Of a stretch of 7,118 nucleotides of DNA, positions 1 through 6,165 are shown one piece after another. The DNA is taken from NCBI GenBank assembly GCA_937995505.1, contig CALKJV010000018.1, positions 1-7,118 of the forward strand. The letters run 5' to 3'. This DNA is from an uncultured Bacteroidia bacterium (lineage in GTDB: Bacteria > Bacteroidota > Bacteroidia > SpSt-205). The position numbers were made by a program, and so were the translations under genes. Every line of letters begins with the position of its first letter. Position 1 is the stretch's first letter. The notes beneath the pieces were generated by a model that made no database searches, was not told where the DNA came from, and was given only the letters and a program-made list of their open reading frames with translations.

Positions 1-502
1 CTTTGAGTTCTAGCTTTCGTTCCAGCTCTTTGAGGTAACCTTCCAGCTCGGCGGCGTGAGGGCCATTCGGGTAGAGGGTGAGGTACACTTGGATCTGGTC
101 TATGGCACGGCGAGTTTCTCGCTGGTCAAAGTCGTACTCCGCAGAAAGCTTGTAATTGATATGCGCTTGCATGTAAAGCGCTTCTTCGGCTCGGGGGCTT
201 AGGGGGTACTCTTCCACCAGCTGCCCAAAGTACCGCTCAGCTGCGTAGTAATCTTTGAGATGGTAGCGACAGAGGGCTAAGTGATACAGGACTTCAGCGC
301 CGCGGAGATTGCCCCGATAGAGGCCTACCAGCTCTTCCATGAGCTGAGAGGCAGACTCGTATTGCCTTTTCCGAAAGTATCCAAAGGCTGCTGAATCCCG
401 GTCAGCTAAACTCTTGCTTTTGGCGAGCTTGCGGTACGGATCACAGCCGACACTTAAGCTGAGGCCCACAGCGAAGAGTGTCCATAAGCCCCACTTCCGC
501 AT
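1..502 (-). CDS. bamD: Outer membrane assembly lipoprotein BamD (3' end missing)
   Basis: This is the N-terminal 167 residues of a BamD/YfiO-type lipoprotein; the gene runs off the left edge. BamD is a periplasmic, outer-membrane-anchored tetratricopeptide protein of the BAM complex, which inserts beta-barrel proteins. The ATG at 502 opens a lipoprotein signal: Arg-Lys at residues 2-3, a hydrophobic stretch, then LSVGC with the lipidated Cys at 20. The mature part begins DPYRKLAKS, resembling Bacteroidota BamD. Helical TPR-like repeats follow: YFRKRQYESA (42-51), LKDYYAAERYF (82-92), EEYPLSPRAEEALYM (97-111), FDQRETRRAI (125-134) and YLTLYPNG (140-147). The Asp-Gln ahead of a Thr is typical of this family. 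The start lies 3 bp after the pntB stop, so the gene is probably cotranscribed with the transhydrogenase genes. No Shine-Dalgarno-like sequence is visible. Family assignment is strong; completeness cannot be judged. Confidence 0.87.
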   Translation of the reverse strand, partial: MRKWGLWTLFAVGLSLSVGCDPYRKLAKSKSLADRDSAAFGYFRKRQYESASQLMEELVGLYRGNLRGAEVLYHLALCRYHLKDYYAAERYFGQLVEEYPLSPRAEEALYMQAHINYKLSAEYDFDQRETRRAIDQIQVYLTLYPNGPHAAELEGYLKELERKLELK

Positions 503-505
503 AGG

Positions 506-1885
506 CTATAGTTCTTTGAGGGCTTGGGTGAGGGCTTCTATACTCTTTTTCGCATCGCCGAAAAGCATGTAGGTGTTTTGCTGGTAGAAGAGTTCATTTT
601 CTACACCTGCGAAGCCGGGGTTCATGGAGCGCTTGAGGACAATCACGGTTTTGGCCTTATCCACATCTAAGATGGGCATGCCGTAGAGGGGGCTTTGGGG
701 GTCTTTTCGGGCGGCGGGGTTGACTACATCGTTGGCGCCGACCACGAGAACTACATCTACCTGCGGGAAGTCGGGATTGATGCGCTCCATCTCGTAGAGC
801 TTCTCATAAGGGATGTCGGCTTCGGCGAGGAGTACATTCATGTGGCCGGGCATGCGCCCTGCTACGGGGTGTATAGCGAAGCGCATCTCAACGCCTTTTT
901 CTGCGAGGGCATCCATGAGCTTCTTCACTGCGTGCTGAGCCTGAGCTACAGCCATGCCGTAGCCGGGTACGAGCACTACTTCTTTGGCGTACGAGAGCAT
1001 AAGGGCTACATCCTCGGCCGTGGTAGAACGCACAGAAAGCCCTTCTTTGGCCGTAGTAGGCCCACCGCTCCCCACAGCAGCGAAGAGTACATTCCACAGA
1101 GAGCGATTCATGGCACGCGACATGATTTGGGTGAGTATGAATCCCGAAGCTCCCACTAGAGTTCCTGCGATGATGAGGAGGTAGTTTTCCAGCACGAAGC
1201 CCGTAGCAGCTGCCGCTAAGCCTGAGAGAGAGTTGAGGAAAGCCACGATTACAGGCATGTCTGCCCCCCCAATCGGCAGCGTAATCCAAAAGCCCAGCAG
1301 GAAAGCCGCTCCGATAAGGACCCATAAGCCTGGGCCTTCCGGCTGCCAGGCAAAAGCTACTCCACCAGCAATGCTAGCAAGCAGTAAGCCTAAGCTCTGG
1401 AGGTGATGAGCGGGGAGCGGGAGAGGGCGGCCCGAGAGCAGCTCTTGCAGCTTCGCAAAGGCAATCAAGCTGCCCGTAAAAGTTACCGCTCCAATCAGAA
1501 GGCTGAGCGAAATGGTCGTGAGAGAAAATAGGCTCAGGCTTCCTGCGGTACCATTCAGCAAGGCTCGGCCTACTTCGGTGCTGGCAACTAGCGCAGAGGC
1601 AGCCCCGCCAAAGCCATTGAGTAGCGCTACCATCTGCGGCATGGCTGTCATCTTTACGGTAAAGGAAAGCCAAGCCCCAATCGCTGTGCCTACCGCTAGC
1701 CCGATGCCTATCCACTCATAGCGTACGATGTCTTTATGCAGTAGCGTGGCCAAAAGCCCCACCAGCATGCCCGTAGCTCCGATGAGATTGCCTATGCGGG
1801 CCGTGCGCGGCGAACTCAGCAGCTTGATAGCCACGATAAAAGCGACCGAAGCCGCCAAGTAGGCAATCTGAATAATCGTTTCCAT
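506..1885 (-). CDS. pntB: NAD(P) transhydrogenase, beta subunit PntB
   Basis: Beta subunit (459 aa, usual full length) of proton-translocating transhydrogenase, an inner-membrane enzyme that uses the proton gradient to drive hydride transfer from NADH to NADP+. Residues 1 to about 260 form the membrane domain, with about eight or nine hydrophobic segments. Family signatures there are MPQMVALLNGFGG (82-94) and GGADMPVIVAFLNS (206-219). D209 and N218 correspond to E. coli D213 and N222. Residues from about 280 to the end form the cytoplasmic NADP(H) domain III: VPGYGMAVAQAQ (306-317), HPVAGRMPGHMNVLLAEA (339-356), VVGANDVVNPAA (381-392) and KRSMNPGFAGVENELF (418-433), whose K418 and R419 should bind the 2'-phosphate. 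The ATG shares its A with the pntAb TGA (TGATG, 1883-1887), indicating translational coupling. The residue matching the E. coli proton-path H91 is N90, an Asn. Identification is secure. Confidence 0.97.
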   Translation of the reverse strand: METIIQIAYLAASVAFIVAIKLLSSPRTARIGNLIGATGMLVGLLATLLHKDIVRYEWIGIGLAVGTAIGAWLSFTVKMTAMPQMVALLNGFGGAASALVASTEVGRALLNGTAGSLSLFSLTTISLSLLIGAVTFTGSLIAFAKLQELLSGRPLPLPAHHLQSLGLLLASIAGGVAFAWQPEGPGLWVLIGAAFLLGFWITLPIGGADMPVIVAFLNSLSGLAAAATGFVLENYLLIIAGTLVGASGFILTQIMSRAMNRSLWNVLFAAVGSGGPTTAKEGLSVRSTTAEDVALMLSYAKEVVLVPGYGMAVAQAQHAVKKLMDALAEKGVEMRFAIHPVAGRMPGHMNVLLAEADIPYEKLYEMERINPDFPQVDVVLVVGANDVVNPAARKDPQSPLYGMPILDVDKAKTVIVLKRSMNPGFAGVENELFYQQNTYMLFGDAKKSIEALTQALKEL

Positions 1886-2163
1886 CAGCGGCGCTTGAAC
1901 ATTTTCAGCATGCGGTCTGTAACGAGAAAACCCCCTACGACATTGAGGGTAGCCAGCACGACAGCTAAGGTACCCAGCGCAGTAAGTAGAGGGGATTGCG
2001 CTTCACCGGCCACCACGAGCGAACCGATGAGGGTGATGCCGGAAATAGCATTAGAGCCTGACATGAGGGGAGTGTGTAGGGTAGGGGGTACTTTACTGAT
2101 AAGCTCAAAGCCCAAAAAGGCTGCCAAGGTGAAAATGAATACGGCGAAAAGGATTTCGGTCAT
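1885..2163 (-). CDS. pntAb: NAD(P) transhydrogenase, alpha subunit part 2 (membrane) PntAb
   Basis: Small membrane subunit (92 aa) that supplies the alpha-chain part of transhydrogenase domain II in organisms where PntA is split in two. It has three hydrophobic segments, roughly residues 4-22, 36-53 and 60-81. The hallmark FELISKVPPTLHTPLMSG (19-36) is followed by SNAISGI (37-43) and NVVGGFLVTDRMLKMF (74-89), then a basic C-terminus. I chose the ATG at 2163 because the family signature starts right after it and it lies 4 bp after the pntAa stop. The open frame continues upstream to 2289, but that part overlaps pntAa and shows no family similarity. Position 41 is Ser within NAIS; as I recall, the Thermus thermophilus subunit has the proton-path His there. 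The subunit would assemble with PntB in the inner membrane. Confidence 0.95.
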   Translation of the reverse strand: MTEILFAVFIFTLAAFLGFELISKVPPTLHTPLMSGSNAISGITLIGSLVVAGEAQSPLLTALGTLAVVLATLNVVGGFLVTDRMLKMFKRR

Positions 2164-2167
2164 AGGG

Positions 2168-3277
2168 TTAGGCGGGTTGGAGGAGGGGTTGGCCTTGCCA
2201 CAGGAGGCACATGGCGCGTAGGATTTCGTCTTCGGTGTGGAGGCGGGGGGGCCGGTCTTTGGCAGTAAAGAGCCGTAGCGTCTCCACAAAGTTTCGGCTC
2301 AGCATCTGGGAGGCGTGGGTGGGGAGGGTAGCGGGGAGGTTGAGGGGGGCTAAGAGGGTAACGCCCCCTAAGACTTGTGTCTGGCCGGGTTGGGTTTCGG
2401 CACAGTTGCCCCCAGTCTCAGCGGCAAGGTCTACAATGACGGAACCGGGTTTCATAGCCTCGCGCATTTCAGGGGTAATGAGTTTCGGTGCGGACCGCCC
2501 AGGCACCGCAGCAGTTGTAATAACAATATCTGCCCGAGACACATAGGTAGTCAGGGCTTCTCGCTGGCGGGCTTGCTCTTCGGCTGTAAGCTCGCGAGCG
2601 TAACCCCCGGTGCCCTCACCCGAGCTGTCTAAGGTGAGAGGTAGAAACTTGGCGCCGAGGCTTTCTACCTGCTCTTTAGCCGCTGGACGAATATCGTATC
2701 CCTCCACTTGGGCGCCGAGGCGCCGAGCGGTGGCAATAGCTTGTAAGCCCGCAACCCCCGCCCCAATCACTAAGACCCGAGCCGGTGCAAGTGTACCCGC
2801 TGCCGTCGTGAGCATAGGAAACACTCCCACATAGTGGGTAGCCGCTAGCAGCACCGCCTTATAGCCCGCCAAGGCTGCCATAGAGGAGAGTACATCCATG
2901 CTCTGGGCGCGAGTAATCCGGGGGACGCGTTCCATGGCGAAAACAGTCCACTTCTTCTCCGCTAAGGTCTGTACCTCTTTTTCGTGACGCCAGGCCTGGA
3001 GGATGCCGAGCAGGGCTTTTCCTGTCGGGAAGCGGTCCACTTGCTCTGGCATATGCAGCGCAAGTAGCATATCTGCTTCTTCCCAAACGGCTTCAGCGGT
3101 TGGTACAATCTGAGCGCCTGCGTTCTGGTAAGCCGAGTCAGGGTAAAAAGCCCCTGCTCCGCTTCCTGCTTGGAGGATAGGGGTAAAGCCCATCTGAATC
3201 AGCTGCCGCACCCCCTCCGGGGAGAGAGGAACTCGCCGTTCTCCGAAGCGAGTCTCTACAAAAATCCCGACCTTCAT
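2168..3277 (-). CDS. pntAa: NAD(P) transhydrogenase, alpha subunit part 1 (NAD-binding) PntAa
   Basis: Soluble domain I subunit (369 aa) that binds NAD(H) on the cytoplasmic face of the transhydrogenase; it belongs to the alanine dehydrogenase/PNT family. The N-terminal half opens with KVGIFVETRFGERRVPLSP (2-20). R120, Q125 and D128 in the RITRAQSMD stretch match in spacing the hydride-transfer RQD loop of Rhodospirillum rubrum (R127, Q132, D135). The Rossmann motif GAGVAG (172-177) is followed by acidic D195 in YDIRPAAKEQVESLGAKF, as expected for NAD(H) rather than NADP(H). GGYAREL (224-230) matches the mobile loop, with Y226. VDLAAETGGNC (282-292) is also typical. Where many homologues read SSQSN after the RQD loop, this one has SSMAA. 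The ATG at 3277 starts the family similarity; an upstream extension to 3385 would run through the divergent promoter region. First gene of the leftward unit. Confidence 0.97.
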   Translation of the reverse strand: MKVGIFVETRFGERRVPLSPEGVRQLIQMGFTPILQAGSGAGAFYPDSAYQNAGAQIVPTAEAVWEEADMLLALHMPEQVDRFPTGKALLGILQAWRHEKEVQTLAEKKWTVFAMERVPRITRAQSMDVLSSMAALAGYKAVLLAATHYVGVFPMLTTAAGTLAPARVLVIGAGVAGLQAIATARRLGAQVEGYDIRPAAKEQVESLGAKFLPLTLDSSGEGTGGYARELTAEEQARQREALTTYVSRADIVITTAAVPGRSAPKLITPEMREAMKPGSVIVDLAAETGGNCAETQPGQTQVLGGVTLLAPLNLPATLPTHASQMLSRNFVETLRLFTAKDRPPRLHTEDEILRAMCLLWQGQPLLQPA

Positions 3278-3284
3278 TCGGTCG

Positions 3285-3292
3285 CAAATATA
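3285..3292 (-). promoter_or_regulatory. Bacteroidota-type -7 promoter element for pntAa
   Basis: On the minus strand this reads TATATTTG, an exact match to the Bacteroidota -7 consensus TAnnTTTG. Only 7 bases separate its final G from the pntAa ATG at 3277, so transcription would start at or within a few bases of the start codon. I see no TTTG at normal -33 spacing; the nearest TTTG copies are 3 and 27 bases away. Promoter activity is inferred from the motif and its place in a divergent intergenic region. Confidence 0.6.
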
Positions 3293-3309
3293 ACGCAAAT
3301 GGAGCCCCC

Positions 3310-3317
3310 TATCTTTG
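3310..3317 (+). promoter_or_regulatory. Bacteroidota-type -7 promoter element for the glycosyltransferase unit
   Basis: TATCTTTG exactly matches the TAnnTTTG -7 consensus of Bacteroidota. Six bases separate it from the ATG at 3324, so the predicted transcript is leaderless or has only a few leader bases. No TTTG is seen at the usual -33 distance. It faces away from the pntAa element 17 bp to the left. Identification rests on the motif and its position. Confidence 0.6.
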
Positions 3318-3323
3318 CGCAAA

Positions 3324-4505
3324 ATGGACCCTATACGGGTGCTCCACCTAGCTCGTGTGATCAATCGGTACGACTGGATTGACACGGTAGTTCGGTATTT
3401 GCCGCGAGAGCGGTTTCACATGGAGGTGGCTACTTTTGAGCCCAAAGCCAATATCGCCGAACCCCACTATGAAGCTCTCGGCATCCCCCATTCTCTCCTG
3501 CGGGTGCCAGGAATGCGGGCTTATGGAGCTTATCTGCGGGCGGCAGGGCAGCTGGCAAGGCTTTTGCGGACGAGACGCATCCAGATCCTACATACGCACC
3601 ACTACTGGGAAGGTATAGTCGGGGCCTTAGCGAAGGTTTTGTGCCCCCACTTTATCTTTTTGCTGCACAGGCACTATACAGAGGATATCGTACGCGTGTC
3701 GGGTGCTAAGGGACACTTGCTGCGTCGCCTAGAAGCTTGGAGCTACACAAAGGCGGATCGGCTCTTAGTGCCTACTGAAAGCATGCGAGAGTGGATTCAG
3801 GTAGCTTATGGAGGGCGTCCTCTACCGCCTTTGGAGGTGATTCCGTATGGGTTTGAGCTGGAAGCGCCGAAATACAAGCCCCTTTCTTCCGAAGAGCGCT
3901 TGAGGGCACGGGCTGAGGCGGGAATCACACCGGAAGAGGTAGTTATTGTCAATGTAGGTTCGCATCGGCGGCAGAAAGGGCAGTTTGAGCTGGTACGGGC
4001 TTTTTGTCGCTTAGCGGAGGAGCGGCCTGGGGCGCGATTGTGGTTAGTCGGGGCTGGGCCTGACTCCGAAGCGCTGCGACAGGCTGCACTCCCCGCCGCA
4101 GAACGGATAACCTTCTGGGGCTGGAAAGACGCGCAAGCCGTGCGCACCCTCATCGGGGCAGCAGATATCGTAGCGCATCCCAGCTATTCTGAGGCGTTCC
4201 CCCAAGTAATGGTGGAGGCCTTGGCTTTGGAGCGGGCGCTAGTGATTACGCCGGTCTCTGGGGCCCGAGATTGGCTCGTGCATGCCCAGCACGCCTGGAT
4301 AGTGCCCATAGGAGACGAAAGTGCTTTATATGAGGCCTTGAAGGGACTTTCGGTTTCTCCTGCTCTAAGGGAAAAACTTGGCCGTTCGGGCGCACAGCTT
4401 GTGCGCACGCATTTCAGCTATAGTGCAGTCAATCCCCTCTACGAGAAGTTGTATACCGATTTATGCCATGCTACCCGTATCTGTGGTCATCCCTGCGCGC
4501 AATGA
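3324..4505 (+). CDS. Glycosyltransferase family 4 (GT-B fold)
   Basis: A 393-aa GT4-type retaining glycosyltransferase, the usual length for this family. The N-terminal half holds the acceptor-binding domain: VLHLARVINRYDW (6-18), then ILHTHHYWEGIVGALA (88-103) and FLLHRHYTEDIVRVSG (112-127). The linker carries VIPYGFE (172-178). The C-terminal nucleotide-sugar domain begins VIVNVGSHRRQKGQFELVRAF (207-227), with the K218-G219 pair, and continues WLVGAGPDS (240-248), ITFWGW (262-267) and HPSYSEAFPQVMVEAL (285-300). E290 and E298 form the EX7E signature that binds the donor. No signal peptide is visible, so it is cytosolic or membrane-peripheral. The ATG at 3324 is preferred over an in-frame TTG at 3315, which lies inside the -7 element. 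Its last 13 codons overlap the next gene. Donor and acceptor cannot be named; cell-surface polysaccharide or lipid glycan synthesis is likely from the adjacent GT2 gene. Confidence 0.88.
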   Translation: MDPIRVLHLARVINRYDWIDTVVRYLPRERFHMEVATFEPKANIAEPHYEALGIPHSLLRVPGMRAYGAYLRAAGQLARLLRTRRIQILHTHHYWEGIVGALAKVLCPHFIFLLHRHYTEDIVRVSGAKGHLLRRLEAWSYTKADRLLVPTESMREWIQVAYGGRPLPPLEVIPYGFELEAPKYKPLSSEERLRARAEAGITPEEVVIVNVGSHRRQKGQFELVRAFCRLAEERPGARLWLVGAGPDSEALRQAALPAAERITFWGWKDAQAVRTLIGAADIVAHPSYSEAFPQVMVEALALERALVITPVSGARDWLVHAQHAWIVPIGDESALYEALKGLSVSPALREKLGRSGAQLVRTHFSYSAVNPLYEKLYTDLCHATRICGHPCAQ

Positions 4506-5502
4506 GGCAGACAACATCGCCCGCCTTTTAGAAAGTCTGTGGGCACAGTCGGCTCCGCCCGCCGAAGTGATTGTGGTAGATGCCGGTTCTACGGACGATA
4601 CGGCGCGCATTGCGCAGCGAGCGGGGGCCCTCGTGATACGGGTAGATAGAGCCTATCCCGGTCAGGCTCGCGACATAGGCATAGCTCATGCAAGTCAGGA
4701 ACTGATCGCCTGCTGGGATGCAAGCATGTGGCTCATGCCAGATTGCCTGGAAAGGCTCGTGGAACCCCTTTTGCAGGGCGAAGCCGACCTCGTGCAAGGG
4801 CACTTAGAAGTGCGACCTCTCACTCGCGTCTCTTGGCTGACCTTCCTGGTCATTCTACCGCCCTACACCCACGATTTAGGACAAAGTCGGCTGATCTATG
4901 CGCCTCCGGTGGCTTGTACAGCCTTTCGCAAGTCTTTATGGCAGGCGGTGGGAGGGTTTCAGCCTTGGCGCGCTCGGGAGGATAGCGACTTTCGGGAACG
5001 GATAGAGGCTGCGGGGGCGCGGGTGCAGTTTCGCCCCGAAGCCATCAGCTACTGGGAGCCGGCCGAGAGCTGGTCCTCTCTCCTTAGGAAGGTGCGTTTG
5101 TATGGCCGCCATAACCTCCTCTCTGGTAAGCCACAAGCCTGGTACGGCGGGCTCTTTCGCTTCTACGGACTGGTGCTGCTCTTAGCTCTTATAGGGGCTG
5201 TCAAGGGGGGCCTAAGCGCCGCTGGGGGGGTAGGGGTCGGACTAGCTGGCGGCGGTATCCTCCTCCGAGCTCTGCATAAGGCATACCGCTACGGCCCTTT
5301 CTGGCAAAAGCGCGGACACTACCCCTATACGCTGCGTACCCTTCTGGAAGCTGCGGCCCTCCTCGCAGCTACCGATATGGCCTCCTTTTTGGGGCTAGGG
5401 GACTGGATTTTGCGAGATAAGCTTCGCTTGCGCCCTGAGACCTTTCCACCTCCGAAACTCCTTGAAGTACTATCCCCACAAACCCCCAACTTTGCTTCGT
5501 GA
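4468..5502 (+). CDS. Membrane-anchored glycosyltransferase family 2
   Basis: A 344-aa inverting GT-A glycosyltransferase. The N-terminal catalytic domain starts PVSVVIPARNEADNI (3-17), followed by EVIVVDAGSTDDTARIA (33-49) and GQARDIGIAHAS (65-76). At the expected DXD metal site the sequence is WDASMWLMPD (83-92), so D84 is kept but the second acidic residue is Ser86. The likely catalytic acidic cluster is REDSDFRERI (170-179), and a later VRLYGRHNLLSGK (209-221) resembles the product-binding end of these enzymes. Residues about 228-266 and 291-309 are hydrophobic, suggesting a C-terminal membrane anchor and a lipid-linked acceptor. The ATG at 4468 begins the family similarity; the frame continues upstream inside the GT4 gene without similarity. 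It overlaps the GT4 gene by 38 bp and shares one base with rpe. The sugar and acceptor are unknown. Confidence 0.86.
   Translation: MLPVSVVIPARNEADNIARLLESLWAQSAPPAEVIVVDAGSTDDTARIAQRAGALVIRVDRAYPGQARDIGIAHASQELIACWDASMWLMPDCLERLVEPLLQGEADLVQGHLEVRPLTRVSWLTFLVILPPYTHDLGQSRLIYAPPVACTAFRKSLWQAVGGFQPWRAREDSDFRERIEAAGARVQFRPEAISYWEPAESWSSLLRKVRLYGRHNLLSGKPQAWYGGLFRFYGLVLLLALIGAVKGGLSAAGGVGVGLAGGGILLRALHKAYRYGPFWQKRGHYPYTLRTLLEAAALLAATDMASFLGLGDWILRDKLRLRPETFPPPKLLEVLSPQTPNFAS
5487..5494 (+). promoter_or_regulatory. Possible degenerate -7 element ahead of rpe
   Basis: CAACTTTG differs from TAnnTTTG at one base and lies 7 bases before the rpe ATG, the same spacing as at pntAa. It sits inside the end of the GT2 coding region, so it could be chance. 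Weak internal promoter candidate only. Confidence 0.2.
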
Positions 5503-6161
5503 TGCGCCCCCTCATTGCTCCCTCTCTCTTATCAGCCGATTTTGGGCGGCTAGCAGAGGAGATTGCTGACTTAGAAGCCCTTGGGGTGGACTGGCTGCAC
5601 TGCGACATCATGGATGGGGTTTTCGTGCCTAACCTATCTTTCGGCTTGCCTGTGGTGGAAGCTATCCGCCGCGCCAGCCGGCTACCCCTAGATGTGCACC
5701 TGATGATCGTGCAGCCGGAGAGGTATGTGGAGGCCTTTGCTGCTGCAGGCGCAGATGTGCTGACCTTTCATTGGGAAGCAACAGTGCATCCTGATCGGCT
5801 CGTACAGCGAATTCAGGCTCTGGGCAAAAAAGCGGGCATCGCGCTCAATCCCGCTACCCCCGTAGAAGTACTGCGAGATATACTCCCCCAGCTAGACCTG
5901 GTGTGCGTGATGAGCGTCAATCCGGGCTTTGGAGGGCAGCGATTCATTCCCTATGTGGCGGGAAAGGTGCTGCGTTTAGCTGAGCTACGGGCCCAGCTGG
6001 GCGCTACGGCCCGTATAGAAGGGGATGGGGGGGTTGATCCGGAAACGGCAAGCCGCGTACCCCAAGCCGATGTGCTGGTGGCGGGAAGCAGCTTAGTGCG
6101 TGCCTCCGATCGGCGCGCCGCTTTAGAGGCCCTCCGCCGCTCAAGGGAAATCCATACATAA
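5502..6161 (+). CDS. rpe: Ribulose-phosphate 3-epimerase
   Basis: Cytosolic TIM-barrel enzyme (219 aa, usual length) that interconverts ribulose 5-phosphate and xylulose 5-phosphate in the pentose phosphate pathway. IAPSLLSADFGRL (5-17) carries S8. HCDIMDGVFVPNLSFG (33-48) gives metal ligand H33 and catalytic D35, DVHLM (64-68) gives H66, and GDGGV (174-178) gives the second catalytic Asp, D175. MSVNPGFGGQRFIP (137-150) is the family's flexible loop, and VAGSSLV (193-199) the phosphate-binding end. Position 174 is Gly, where many homologues have Val just before DGG; the catalytic residues are intact. I chose the ATG at 5502, which shares its A with the upstream TGA (TGATG), over a GTG one codon earlier. 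Nothing ties it functionally to the glycosyltransferases beyond shared transcription. Identification is secure. Confidence 0.96.
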   Translation: MRPLIAPSLLSADFGRLAEEIADLEALGVDWLHCDIMDGVFVPNLSFGLPVVEAIRRASRLPLDVHLMIVQPERYVEAFAAAGADVLTFHWEATVHPDRLVQRIQALGKKAGIALNPATPVEVLRDILPQLDLVCVMSVNPGFGGQRFIPYVAGKVLRLAELRAQLGATARIEGDGGVDPETASRVPQADVLVAGSSLVRASDRRAALEALRRSREIHT

Positions 6162-6165
6162 GCCT

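Larger units (their letters stand above)
3283..3323. repeat. Clustered CGCAAA / TTTGCG repeats between the divergent genes
   Basis: Within about 41 bases CGCAAA occurs at 3283-3288, 3294-3299 and 3318-3323, and its complement TTTGCG at 3314-3319. The last two make a perfect 10-bp palindrome, TTTGCGCAAA, at 3314-3323. The first two are direct repeats 11 bp apart, about one helical turn. The copies overlap both -7 elements, so part of the pattern follows from the TTTG of the promoters. A shared regulator binding here is possible but unproven. Confidence 0.4.

Noticed and set aside
695..1159. 154-aa plus-strand open frame antisense to pntB
   Set aside because: It lies wholly opposite the well-supported pntB gene, has no recognisable domain, and its His- and Tyr-rich composition fits a shadow frame.
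888..1325. 145-aa minus-strand frame inside pntB
   Set aside because: It is a shifted reading of the same strand as pntB, with no domain and a low-complexity, Arg- and Ser-rich composition.
2164..2289. Upstream extension of pntAb, adding 42 residues
   Set aside because: It overlaps the pntAa coding region and lacks the family's N-terminus, which begins at the ATG at 2163.
2211..2546. 111-aa plus-strand frame antisense to pntAa
   Set aside because: It is opposite a conserved gene, has no domain or promoter, and looks like a shadow frame.
3315..3323. TTG start for the GT4 gene
   Set aside because: The TTG lies inside the TATCTTTG element, and an ATG three codons later fits both the family start and the predicted transcript start.
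3278..3385. Upstream extension of pntAa, adding 36 residues
   Set aside because: The added residues show no family similarity and run antisense through the GT4 start and the divergent promoters; the homology begins at the ATG at 3277.
4378..4467. TTG-initiated extension of the GT2 gene into the GT4 gene
   Set aside because: The 30 added residues show no GT2 similarity; the catalytic domain starts right after the ATG at 4468.
5217..5240. G-rich run in the GT2 gene as a G-quadruplex or regulatory element
   Set aside because: It encodes the Gly-rich membrane segment in frame, and similar G runs are scattered through the window, so composition explains it.
5499..5501. GTG start for rpe
   Set aside because: The next codon is an ATG that forms the TGATG overlap seen at other junctions, and rpe proteins usually start there.
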